From the NCBI GenBank assembly GCA_020746875.1, contig JAGTJL010000021.1, positions 992,001-1,056,000 on the forward strand: 64,000 nucleotides of DNA, written 5' to 3'. The stretch is from Rhexocercosporidium sp. MPI-PUGE-AT-0058. Lineage: Eukaryota; Ascomycota; Leotiomycetes; Helotiales. Each line of letters begins with the position of its first letter. Within the stretch, counting starts at the first letter, position 1. A program made the position numbers and the translations under genes. Below are positions 1 through 11,203 of the stretch, piece after piece. The notes under the pieces were generated by a model, which did not search any database, was not told where the DNA came from, and was given only the letters and a program-made list of their open reading frames with translations.

Positions 1-188
1 TCTCAAGCTCGTGGTTCGCGTAGCGCCGAAAGTATCCAAAATTCGTAGGGCACGGTAGCTGCGGCTCTGTACATGATACTGGCACACTTGTTGGGTATGC
101 CAATTCGCTTGTTACTGAGCGAACCCGGAATCTGCGGGTACGAAAAGGCCCACTAAAACCTCCAAGTCAATATAGGCCTACTATCACT

Positions 189-395
189 AGAAGATATCAA
201 CAGATTCCTACTACCTTGTCCAACAGAGCTCCATCGAGGCTGAAGTGGCGCGCTTCTCCTCACACAATACAGACCTTCTGTCGTTGAAAGATATCAAAAC
301 TTTCCTGCTATCTTACCTGGCAAACTTCCATCGAGGCCTAACTTTCGCCCAATTCTCCCAGACAATACGGACTTTCTGTCGTTGAAAGATATCGA
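189..395. repeat. ~97-bp imperfect tandem repeat, about two copies
   Basis: The stretch CCATCGAGGC recurs at 231 and 328, and TTCTGTCGTTGAAAGATATC recurs at about 276 and 374, so the period is 97-98 bp. A partial earlier unit starts near 189. On the plus strand one frame gives repeated LSLKDI-xx-FL-like segments, but stops interrupt every frame, so this may be a decayed repeat protein or simply a satellite. No function can be assigned. Confidence 0.6.
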
Positions 396-2326
396 ATTCT
401 TCCTGGTCTCATGCTAGGTACGGCCACACAACTACCAACTCTTCTTGGACATGGCTCTAGCTCAGTAGTCGATCACAACAAGCCCGGTGACGCTCAAAGA
501 AGTCAAACCGTTGCTAGTAGCTTGACCAGTGACAATGCGCCGATTCGCAATAAGTTCGAAACTCCTACCGGACATGATAGATCTCAGTTCATCGAAGGAG
601 TTCAAGCTATACCCGAGAAGTCAATCCTGGCATAGTTCAAGTGGACAAAGTCTCCGGGTTGCAGAAAACTCCAAACCAGCCCCAAATGATCCTTCCGTGG
701 GCCTAGATTGTTTTTAGCGCAGCATCGCATTACCCATTCTGACACTTACCTCCCGAATCGATGGCCCCTTTCCACGACTTGAACAAGGCAAACATTATGT
801 CTTTCCTTCTACGAGTACGTTACCATCTGACATGTACCCCCTCACCGAGAGTTCCTTTACCCCTCCTCCACCCCAAAACAATATTGAACCCCAGTCCAGT
901 ATATTGCCGATAGTTGACTTTCTGCAATATTCTACTACTACGAGACGGCACCATATTTCGAGGGCTATGCTTTCGCATCATGAACATACTACGATGGATG
1001 GAATACCTCAAGTCGGTCCGATGTGGAAAAGCGGAAGAGGTATAAACAAGCCGCCAGGCAATTTATCACGAAAAAATCGCCTTCATCGACTTCTAGTGCG
1101 GCATGGCAGCATCTCCAGAAGAAAATCGCCAGCAGAAGCTGTAGAGTACCGGTGACAGCAAACTGATCTATGCCATTGAGGGTGACAATGTGCTGGGAAT
1201 AGGACGTTCAGTGGAAGATGCGACAAATGACTTGGAGTCAGGCGCCACACAACACTGGGAACAGAAACTCTTCGGAAAAGCTTTCATGGCCGCCAGGACA
1301 AGAGCGAGGGTGCGGATTGACCTCAAGGTTTCCATTGGGGACTGGATTTCTCCAAAAGTGGAAGCGCTTCTCATCTCTTTCAAATTGGGTTACCTCAGCT
1401 AGACTTTACACGGGGCAGTCATCTCCAATGTCCATAATTGTCGTGGTAAAGATCATCAAGCCTATATCGACGGGCAAGTTAAACATACTATAGGAGCTCG
1501 ACAACATCCCGAATAATCATATTATGAGATGATCCGTTGATCAGAGAGAGTGTCTTGGGTCAAAGTGAGGTATGGTTCTCCTAGACGAATGGTTGACGTA
1601 GAATATGACAGATGGGACAGGCGATCAGAATGTGATCTAGAAGATTAATATTATATCATGTCTACATTACATGACATTTGTCTACTCTCTCGCATTACCT
1701 TTATCCCCCCGCTTTACCATCGATTCACCAAATTGAATCACGAGCACAGTGCTCTAGAAAGACTCGAAGAAGCTGATCTTCAATCACGAGAGGAGAATGA
1801 GCCAGTCACATGTTTCATTCTTGCCTTCCATTTTTCTGTATTTGCTGTTTCTAGGTCTCGCTGTTGTGAAAAAAAAGCTGTTCATTGTTGTTCATAGAAT
1901 TGAGTGCGGCGAGAGTGCGAAACCCAGAATACCACTTCAACGCCTGCGTTGCCAGCATACGAGTATGAAGGGACTTTGAGATCCACCGCGTTGGCTCGCC
2001 TTGCTTTTCAGCTCCTCAAAATGAATAGGGGACAAAGGAAAGCAAGCCCGTGCTACCGACCATGTCAAGCGCCTCAAAGAAAGAAAAGAACTCGCCGCCA
2101 CAACACGTAGGGATGGCGATGGTCTTCGATGACCATGCAGGAACCCGAGGCCAAGGTTGAAGAAGCATTATGGATACGCACAATTCAACCAGCTCGTGGG
2201 GATGCAACATCGGCCCATGTGGTATCACCCTTTGCCAGCGTTCCGGGCCTCGACTACCTTTCTCTAATAACCGCACTTGAAGACCCGCAGAGTCATGCCC
2301 ATATGCTTCGAGACGGCGGAGAATGG
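396..2326. other. Gene-poor, probably degenerate DNA
   Basis: Only short overlapping open frames are present. The best is plus strand 1190-1402 (70 residues, no recognised domain), whose frame extends upstream without a good start. It could be a 3' exon or a relic. No convincing splice-linked gene, RNA gene or repeat was found before the MYND gene begins. Confidence 0.4.
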
Positions 2327-3105
2327 CTAGGGCTTCATCTGGATGTCATGGAACCACGAAATCATAACATCGCGGTACTGTGCTTTGCCCAGAACATCCA
2401 TGTCACCAACGCAACTGATCTTCACGCCCTTAGCCCACTTTCTCTCATCGCGAATGAAGAAGCGGTTCTCCTTCTCGTATTCGTACAACAAGGCACGAGA
2501 TCCCATGTATGTCAATGCGGAGCGGAAATCAGCAAGCGTAATATCCTCATAGACCTTGCTTCTACCATCATCCTCGTCGCCATCATTCTTGTCATACGAT
2601 CTCGAGCGTAGAACAACAACATTACCAGACCACTTGTGCTCACTGATGGGATTCCCTCCACCTGTCCACTGGTAGCCGTGCAGCAAGTGACCGAGACACT
2701 CATTTTGTCTGACTACAAGGTAGCAGTCGTCGCTGATGTAGACCTCGATATTGCGATCCTTGAGAGACGAGACGAGAGGAGAAGTCTTCTGGGGATATAC
2801 TTGTTGAGCTTTGGCCAGACTTCCCAGTGTTTGCCGACTTCTTCAAAGAGGATCTTATTCTTGACCCAGATCAACTCGGCAATCTTGGAGTCGACGGGGA
2901 AGAGGATGCCGAGCTTGTATCTGCTGAGGTACTCATCAGCGGGGCGTGGGTTATTCTTGAGGAAGTCGACCAGCTTGGTGCAGAGGATTTTGTGTAGTGG
3001 GATGTCGAGTTTCTGGCATTCAAACGAGCAGTATGCAGCTGATTTGCAGGTGCCGCATTTGCAGGTGGTGTCCTTGTTGCAGATGATACATTTTTTGTCC
3101 GTCAT
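2327..3105 (-). pseudogene. MYND-type zinc-finger protein, apparently frameshifted
   Basis: The start is the ATG at 3103-3105, just ahead of a Cys-rich MYND finger at about residues 5-41 (CIIC-x7-C-x2-C, then YCSFECQ and H-x3-C), the usual N-terminal position for small fungal MYND proteins. MYND fingers are Zn-binding protein-interaction modules. The first frame runs to about 2790, where it leaves homologous-looking sequence. A second frame, one base displaced, picks up at once (SPLVSSLKDR, then ISDDCYLVV and HGYQWTGGG) and runs to the stop at 2327. The shift is best explained by one missing base near 2785-2800. There is no GT..AG pair of intron size at the join. It is either a recent pseudogene or a sequencing/assembly error. 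The remaining frame is well preserved, so decay is recent if real. Confidence 0.65.
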
Positions 3106-4876
3106 CTTTGCTTTTGGTGACGAGAAGTTGTGGTGTTGTGGTGTTGTGAATTTGAGGTGAAGATGGTGAAGGTGAAGGTTGGTGTGTGAGTGCGTGTTGG
3201 CAGGAGACGAAGACTGTAAAAGGTGAGTTGAAGAGTTCAGGATGAGAAGAGAAAATAAACTCACAACTTAATCGTTAGTATGAAGCAAGGTTGAAAGGTC
3301 AAAGCTGAATCTTCTTGAACTTTCCGCGGCAGAAGGAAAATCGAGGAAGATGGAAGGGTGTTTATGTGAAGTTAGTGTGGTTGAAGTTAGCTCAGGTTGA
3401 AGTTCAGGTGCGAAGAAGAAGCCAGGAGCATGTGGTTCGTAAATCTCCACTAGACTTAAAATCATGCCGAAGCCGAGATCAAGACTAACTCGGCAGGTAT
3501 GAAAGTGAACAGATTTATTGCTTGTATGTTATCACTTCAAGGTAAGACTAAGACTGAAATGTGTGGTGCTTGCAACGAGCGCTACAGCATAGTAAGCAAA
3601 TTTCAACGTTTCCGCGACACATTTGTAGAGGTCTAATCGACTGGTCACTTCTCGAAATGTGAGTTTCTATATTATATTCCGTACTTGAGTTGTGCCTGGA
3701 ATGAGACATGAGATGCTTGAGTATGTTTCTCAATTTCGATCACCCTAGGTAGGCAAAAGGTTGGGATTTTTCTCTTTTTCTTTTTACAGCATTTCGCTTA
3801 TATTTCGGGGAGGAAAACAGTGATGATATGTCCATGAGGGTGTTACTTCGTTTGTGGAATGCTTTGCAAAGCGGTAATCTTGCTAGCTCCTCGTAGACAG
3901 CCACAAGTTCGACATATATTTACGGCCACTTAACCTACAGCCGTATATAGTCGTAACCAAGATAGGCTTTGACGGAAGTGCAGGGTGTTGCGATGATATC
4001 AGCAGGCAAAAATTGCATCGCTGTCTCAGCACCTAGTAATTATAAAGACCCTGCGAAGTTACATCTACACCCTCCGTTCTCTCACCCTTCTCGCTCCGAG
4101 GCCAACTATTCACAAGCCTAGACGCTATGATATTACAATCCTGGCAATGGTGTGGGAAATGTAGCTGCCGTATTCTCTAGAGACCTGAAAACATGTATCG
4201 CGCCAATCCCTCTCTTGCATCCGGTTTCTCGGCCAGTATCTGGCTCATGGGTTGGAGCCGTAGGTAAGTGGTGTTTCGGAGAAGTTGTGTAAAGCTATGC
4301 CATGATCATTTTCGCGCCAAAGCCGGATATTGTTGAGGGGACTAGTTCTGCTCGCTGAGCTGCATCCTAAAGAAGACGGTGACGTTGCTGGTGACGCAGA
4401 CAGAAACCCATTGATTTGTAAGTTACAGGCGATGTGAAATTTTGTGCGCGGAGTGTCGAGTCGAGGTTGTCGTCGTCCAGTCTCATCTTGGGCCTAAAAC
4501 TAGCTGCACTTATGTGAGTATCTGGGAAAGCTGGGTGGAGGTGGACTAGGAGGGAAATAGGGCATTGGGCCAAGAGAAGAACGTATACTCCCTAGAATTT
4601 CTGAGTCAGACGGGCGCAGTACCATGGGGGAGGGAGGGTTCCACAGCCTGCATCGGTACTGTACGCAATCTTGGAATCTAGGACGGGCAGCTCTATGAAA
4701 GAAAAAATGTTTTTGCAAAAGTGGAAGGAAACAATTGACAATACAGAGGACGTCGCGCAGTTTGACACCATCATGTATTATGCCAAAGTCCTAAGCAGTA
4801 TAGCAGTATCCTACCTATCTAGCTTACGATACCTGACTGTAAGCAGATGAATGTATTCCTTCCCCCAGAAGAAGCC
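3106..4876. other. Intergenic, no supported gene
   Basis: Between the MYND gene and the Ser/Thr-rich membrane protein I see only short, low-quality frames. Around 4020-4140 a TATAAAG and pyrimidine-rich stretches look promoter-like, but no open frame follows that I can support. Confidence 0.5.
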
Positions 4877-5462
4877 TCAGGTAGAAGATTCACAGCGTCG
4901 AGGACGGGTAGAGGAGCCTGTGTGGTCATTTTCCATTAGATTTGAATAGCTCTTGTCAACAGAGGAGGAACTTACGCCATTTGCGAGCACAAAACCACGA
5001 AGATGCCAGCAGCAACACCAACGCTACGAAAGCACCAACAGCAATACCAATTATACCCCTAGTTCCCATACCGATCGTTGAGGCCGTACTGACTCGAGTG
5101 GGAGTGGGAGTGGTGATTTTGGTTTTCGACGGAGCCTTAGGGTTGCGGAGGGAAACAGTCGAGGAGACAGTGGTACCGGGAGGGAGGGGCTTAGTGGTTT
5201 TTGTTGACTTTGAGCCACTGGCTCGGGACGGGGAAGGCTTGGTGGTTTGGGTTGACTTCTTCGAGCCAGTAGTCGTGAACTTAGTAAGCTTGGCTTGTAG
5301 AGTCGACGTGACGGTCTTAGCCTTGCGTTCGTAGATGACTACCGTTTCAATCTGCGAGGTGACTGAGGCGACGCTTGAGACGCGATTATCGACTTCGAGC
5401 TCCGCAATGCCCAAGGAAGCCAGAGCGACGAGCAGTAGTAGGAGAATATTGAAGGACTCCAT
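4877..5462 (-). CDS. Secretory, Ser/Thr-rich single-pass membrane protein, two exons
   Basis: Exon 1 is 5462-4976 and exon 2 is 4917-4877, joined across a 58-bp intron (4918-4975; donor GTAAGT, branch-like CTAAT, acceptor CACACAG), giving 175 aa. The chosen Met begins MESFNILLLLLVALASLG, a clear signal peptide. Then comes a Ser/Thr/Lys/Pro-rich stalk (about residues 50-130, with TTKPSPS and TTKPLPP motifs, likely O-glycosylated), one TM helix (IIGIAVGAFVALVLLLASSW) and a short basic tail. Without splicing, the frame stops eight codons past the donor (KFLLC), so retention would give a slightly shorter tail. The layout resembles fungal cell-surface or sensor-like proteins, but no WSC or other named domain is visible. 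Function unknown. Confidence 0.6.
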
Positions 5463-7027
5463 CCTTGGGATCCAACCGAATGGTGCCTGCTTGGCTTGTG
5501 TGTGGGTTGACCGCTTGGGTTTGGGTCGTTGCTGGACTGTGGAGGACCACTGGAGGAGCAAAAACGTTTATATCCTCATCTCTCGGCTACGATGTCCACG
5601 ACATAAATCTGTGTGGTCACGGGAGCCGCTAAGCTAGTCCGAGTCACATTCGACATCATCTGAAGCAATATAATCGCATCGCTTTCTTCGAGATGCCTTT
5701 CTTCAAGATGTCTTTCTTCTCTATATCCTCATTGAACCGATACCTTGTGATCATCACACCCAGGCCGAGACAAAAGCCGGCGGACGCCTTCGAGAATGAG
5801 TCTACGTTTATGGTTTGAAGTCTACTCCACGCAAGATCGAAAGTCTCGAATATCGTAATAATTGACTTTTACGATGCTAACTTACCAGTCTGAATACCCT
5901 TGCGACCATTTCGAACAACTATAATACAAGCGTAGCTCTCGATGCCGGGTGTGTCGAGCTCGCCCGCGTTGATAGCCTGCCAGGGCTAAGATTCTCGCTG
6001 CTAAAGTGGCCGAGAGCTTTTCTGTGTCCTCCATCGCTGGACGAAGCTTTTTTTTGCCAAACTGGTTGACTGTATTTATAGCTCTCTACGTCGTGGAACC
6101 CAGCTTCTCCTCGCCAAACTTGTTGACACCTACCGACATCATAGATGACATCATTGAATCGATGTTTTCGATATGTTCTATGTTAGCCATAGCCACCCTA
6201 GTTCACCAAACGAGGGAGCCTAAATTGTCAAAGAGACCCATCGGTTTTTATTGTTGATCGTCGGTGGTCTCAATCGGTCACGAATTGCTCTCGGTGGTGG
6301 GAAGAGGCAATGAAAAATGCGATACCCCGTCTTGCGCGTAGCAGAGCCGAAAAGTTAGTAGGTAGCTGCCCGCGACGGCTGACTGTAGATTTCTATGCGA
6401 AAGGACTTGCATCTTAGCAGACAGAGGAAATTTCTGAGCTCTCCCTTCCACTGTACCGCTGTACGGACTTGCTAACTTTCTAGCGGTTGATTGGGTCTGA
6501 TTTTTGCAGTATTCTATATGAGTCGATTCTTTAAAATCTTCATTTATGTCTTCTTACAGCTCTTTGATCGGAGAAGGAGCTGGAATCTTGTAATGCATAT
6601 TTTTTTCGGATTTCTGGGTATTATTGTTTACGAAAAATTTAAGCGAGCTTCCTGTTTGTTTACCTAGGAACTTGCCGGAGGAGGCATGGTGCTAAAATCG
6701 ACTTCGAGAGATTTGTCCTTGCATGAGATGGGACGCCTCTGCGAATTACGACAGATTTTTCTGCAAGAACTGACATTTTCCGCTAGGGTCAGGAAACATG
6801 AAAGGCGTGGATGCAAGAATACTGTCACGACCACGAGGGATTGGAGCTAGAATTAAAAGCCATACAGTTCTTATTGATTGCTAGTTAAACAATTTTCCAT
6901 TATCCGATGGTCATTGTGTCGCATTTAAGAGTATCTAGAGGCATTCATCGTCGAGGGACATCGACTAACGTTAGATACCGTCTAGTGCAAGCACAGAAGA
7001 TTGGCCTCTCTTTGCGCTATCTTCCCA
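5463..7027. other. Intergenic, no supported gene
   Basis: The sequence is moderately AT-rich with short frames only. A plus-strand frame at 6006-6257 (83 residues, hydrophobic patch) has no recognisable domain and lacks clear context, so it is not called. The stretch lies just 3' of the LysM relic. Confidence 0.45.
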
Positions 7028-7745
7028 TTACAACCCGACGAAAACATAATAACCAAGCCAAAGTCTTCACAGGGAGTCCCAACCGCCGGATTAAGGGTAT
7101 AGCTAGTCAATTATTAGCTTTGCTCTCCTTGTCGCCGAAAAGCCTAAGAACTTACTGGTTGACAACGAAATGGTGAATTGATCGACGATCTTTTGGCGGT
7201 AATTGCCTGAAGTGACCAAGTACCACTTATTGCACTTCGCGCAGACCCCCTCTTGGATGAGCGAAACGGTTGGGCCCGGTGGCGCTGCTTTGGTGGTAGT
7301 TGTGGGCCCCTTGGTTGGCGTACCAGTGATTGCGATGCAGTAATTATAACCTAGCCACAGTCCTCAGCAATCGCTTCCTACGGCAGGATTCCAGGTGTAA
7401 CTAGGGGTAATGAGCGTCGTTTCAATATAGCGATAATCTTGAGATGGCTTATAACTGGGTAAGGGAAAATGTTTTGGAAGTGTCGGCGATCCTTTGGTAG
7501 ATATCACCAGAGGCTGCAACGTGATATTTCTTGCCTTGAGCACAGGTCAGCACACTACTTATCACTGAAAGTTTGTTATCAACTTACAGTCTGCAACAAT
7601 GCCGCCTTGAGTCATCGATGGCCCGGATGGAGCTGTAGTTGTGGTAGTCACAGGGCCTATGGTTGTCGAGGTTCATGTGACTGCCACGCCGTAATAACTT
7701 AAGAATTAATCGCCAGCAAAAGATCATTTGAGACCTCTGTTGACC
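7028..7745 (-). pseudogene. Relic of a multi-LysM secreted protein
   Basis: Read on the minus strand, several LysM modules are recognisable. Near 7668-7745 is a remnant ending YYGVAVT, followed by a Thr-rich linker. Near 7450-7545 is KKYHVAASGDIYQRIADTS. Near 7340-7395 are TWNPAVG and GLWLGYNYCIAI. Next comes a PTKGPTTTT linker, then CNKWYLVTSG with QKIVDQFTISL at 7170-7250, and finally NPAVGTPCED and LWLGYYVFVG in different frames at 7028-7100. Intron-like gaps with GTAAGT donors separate the modules. Stops (for example a TGA between SDC and GLWLG), at least one frameshift and a lost Gly-Asp pair (GN) break it. LysM proteins of fungi bind chitin and many are secreted effectors. This copy looks dead. 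Confidence 0.75.
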
Positions 7746-9690
7746 CGTTTTAGGACCAAAGGGCCCATACATAGTTTTACTTACTATCCCAACCATCCAG
7801 AGCAATCTGTGCTAAGTCCTCACCCTACTATTCTGATCGCGGAAAGCGTATTTATACATACTTTTATTATTGTAGTTAATATTATAAGTCAATTAAAACT
7901 CTGCACCTTAATACTTCTTTGCCTAGTCGTTAATATCCTTGTAATATATTTGTAATAAAAATTTAAGATAATTGTTTGATATCTTTTTTTTTTTTTAAAA
8001 AAAAGCCTAGAATCTTTTTAATATTATTACTTTCGTAAGCTTTAAGTTAACGTGTTTTATTAAAGAAGATTTTGTCTTATTTAATAATTGAAGATTATTA
8101 TCTTTCTTTTCTACCGGTAATTATACTACCGTTTGACGTAATACTATTGAGGCAATACACCCTCTGGAATTGTTTACGCGACTTAAAAATAAGTTACGAT
8201 ATGTGATTATAGAGTTAGTTCTAAAATTCGATTTAATTAAAAGATAATGTTTTAACCGCAAGACTCCTGCCTAGGGAATGAGCTCCTCAGATTTCAATAT
8301 CTTGGCTTCTTAAACGTTCTAGGGCGAGCCAGTGGGTACTATCTTTAACGTATCAATAGTTTGGTTGTTGGTTGTTTGTGCGATCGATATACAACAAAAC
8401 TACAATTTTCCGACTGCTGGATACAAACGTCTCCGGCCACAACACCCGCTGAGGGCTTACACACATCTGAAAATCTGTGATCGACCACATACCGGATTGC
8501 CTGTCCCATTCACGACCACCAACAACCTATGAACGACAAGTTGAATTTCTTTTTCTGTCAACCCTACTTCAGTCATCATCGCCCTTTTCGTCCCTATTTG
8601 TGATGCTAGATCAGCATCCAACCTTCGTCATGGCAGGCCACTCTACCTCCCTAACATTCCATACACTTCACAATAACACGACCGCCCTACCTGCAGTTGG
8701 GCCATCCGCTTGTGCCGCACGTCAAGCATAGGAGGGCTAATTTACTAAATTCCCTCATAATGTATACTACGACGAAACCAGGAACGCCATCAATGTGCCA
8801 GTGATGGTGGTGGCTAAGCATATAAGGATACTGAAACATGGGAGGTAGCCCCTTATAAATGGTGGTCGAGCGTTGAGGTATTTAGCAAATGGCAGAGCAA
8901 GCGATTCCTACCGTGGAGGAGACGGCGAATCCTTCGATAGAGTGCTACTCACGCCCGCACGCCACAAGGTCTTGCGCTGAATGGCTTGCCCGGCAGTTGC
9001 CTTCTACCCAAATGTGGCACCGCACTTGTGCCGGGCCAGTTTCCCCGCGATCGTGCCGCTGCCACAGTGATACCTTCCGCTAACATTTTGCATGGTGGGT
9101 ACTTAGTTAACATATCTTGCTTGCGAGGTGGGCCGTTCAGCGTTAAGGCAGGGACATTGGTATTGACATAAGGGTGTACTAGGACGCTGCACAAGAAAAA
9201 GAGAGAGAGAGAGAGGTCATAACAAGAACTCGTAGAATTCTAAACGATTATTTAAACGCGTGGTATTCGACAAAGAGGATAAATCTAAGTCATTTGTAGG
9301 CTTGTCTTCCCCAGGGATACGCAGCTTTCTTAGGTTTGTGCTTCCCCAGATCTCCAATCGATCATCTAGATCACGGACCTTTCCTACCGTCTTTTGAACT
9401 TGCATGGCTACAATACTACGGCCGCGCAGGCCATAGCGTTTATCAGACTATACGATGAGGAAATTGCTTACTGGCAAGAGAGAGGGTGACGGGCTCGGCA
9501 TTTTCCGTCTCTGAGCGGGAGATACCCGAGAGAGGTCTGGTCTGGCATGTGTATAGATCTTTTATATCGTATAGAGTCCCAATCCGTGGTTATTCTGCCC
9601 TGGTACGAAGTCTCTACTTTACCGCATGAGAGCTCATAGGAATTTCTTTCCAACAATCAATCACTCACTTACACCTCACGGGACACATTC
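7746..9690. other. AT-rich intergenic stretch, no supported gene
   Basis: About 7830-8270 is markedly AT-rich, with poly-T/poly-A tracts (7986-8005) and TTAATTA/TAATATT-type words typical of RIP-mutated DNA. From 8280 to 9690 composition returns to normal, with only short frames. A short (GA)n run lies at 9200-9214. No gene is supported. Confidence 0.5.
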
Positions 9691-11203
9691 ATGGCTATGG
9701 GCGACAAGAGGAGCCTAATCATTTGTTTGAACGGTGCCTTCATAGCACTCTCAACCACTGCCATTACAGCGAGGCTCCTTACTCGGGCCTTCCTGATTAA
9801 GCTCGTTGGAGCGGATGACAGTATGTTACCCCTAAATTCGTCATCGTGTGATGTAGTAATATGATATAGTTCTTATCGTGGTTGCATTTATTCTGTCCCT
9901 CATATATTCATCACTCATAATTCTCTGTGGGTCATACAGCTTTGGGAACGTCAACGAGCCTGTCATTGATACAAAATTAGCTACGAAATATGGGGAAGGG
10001 TTACATATTCAACACCTTAAGCTTGAGAATGTGCCAGCATACACAATGGCTATGGTATTGCAAGGGGTAGACCAGCCCACCTATTTTCTATCTCTCGTGA
10101 AATAGCGCTAACTAGTAAGCAGTTCTTCTACTACATCTGCCAAATGTTTATCAAGCTGTCTTACCTCGCCTTTTACCTTCGGCTCTCGCCTAGCAAGAAG
10201 TTTCGAGCGATTGTGTACATATTCATGGTACTGGTCTCTGCTTATGCAATCGGATCGTCGGTGGCGTCATGTTTGATGTGCGTGCCTCTCTCGAAGCTCT
10301 GGCATCCAGATGCACCTGGTACTTGCTTTGATATCGCTGCCTACCAACTTTCTGCTACTGCTATAAACATGGTGTTTGATATAGTGGTATTTGTGCTGCC
10401 AATTCCAGTTTTCTGGAGCTTAAAACGTGAGAGAAGCCCCTCACAACAAGGACATCAATAACGGTTAATAGTTCCCAGAAGGCAGCGAATAGGTCTGGTG
10501 AGCATATTTGGCATTGGATTACTGTGAGAGTTCAATTGGAAAGATGGTCAGAGACACCAACGACAGAGCTGACTAGTATTAGTGTTCTCCTCGCCAGTAT
10601 ATTTCGGTTAAAATACCTGGTTAAGTTGCTGACTACACCTTCTTGTGCGTCCCCTGTCCTTACGAGCTATGTGCCAACCTGCTAAAATTGTCTTGTAGAT
10701 CGGAGTGACAACACTTGTACGTAAAAACTGTTATATCGCCCTTCGGCTTTCATGCTAATATGTCAATAGGGAACACAGTACACTCCCTATTTATGCATAC
10801 TCCTCTTCCCAATACATTTCTAATATAATTTTAGGTCGATGCGGTGGTTTGGTCTGCGGTGGAGGTTCACGTCGCTCTGTTGATCTCTTGCACAGCTGCA
10901 TTTAAAGCCCTCATTCAGGCATACCTTCCGGGTTTCCTTGGCAGCTACGGTGCGACGAAGCCCTCTCGAAACCGGCACACTTACCACCAAAGCCTCGGAG
11001 ACGCTTACGAGCTTCAGTCAGGCACTGGCTGTGGGCCAAAGGTCAAGACTACAGTATCAGCAAACCCAGATGGGGCTAAAGTCAACGAAAGTCAGGATTA
11101 CATAATGAAACTTGGAGAAGAGATTAGATGTGAGACAGACATTTCCATTCATTCGTCTTCAATGAAGGGAGTGGATGGAGCCATTGGAGGCCACATTGTG
11201 TGA
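9691..11203 (+). CDS. PTH11/rhodopsin-domain seven-TM integral membrane protein, eight exons
   Basis: Exons: 9691-9820, 9870-10054, 10123-10426, 10472-10523, 10577-10644, 10699-10716, 10770-10777 and 10835-11203, all in phase, giving 377 aa. The frame shows about seven hydrophobic segments and family hallmarks: GADD after the first helices, FYYICQMFIKLSYLAFYLRL, the C-x-P-L-x-x-x-W motif in an extracellular loop, VLPIPVFWSLKL then RRQRIGL, and near the last helices SDNTWNTVDAVVWSAVEV. This matches the fungal rhodopsin-domain (PTH11-like, without CFEM) integral membrane family at the plasma membrane; ligands are generally unknown. Two exons are tiny (18 and 8 nt) but both are needed to rebuild the conserved D-x-TW-x-x-VDA-x-WS motif. 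The second donor (GTATTG) is atypical. No stop breaks the model, so the gene looks functional. Confidence 0.8.
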
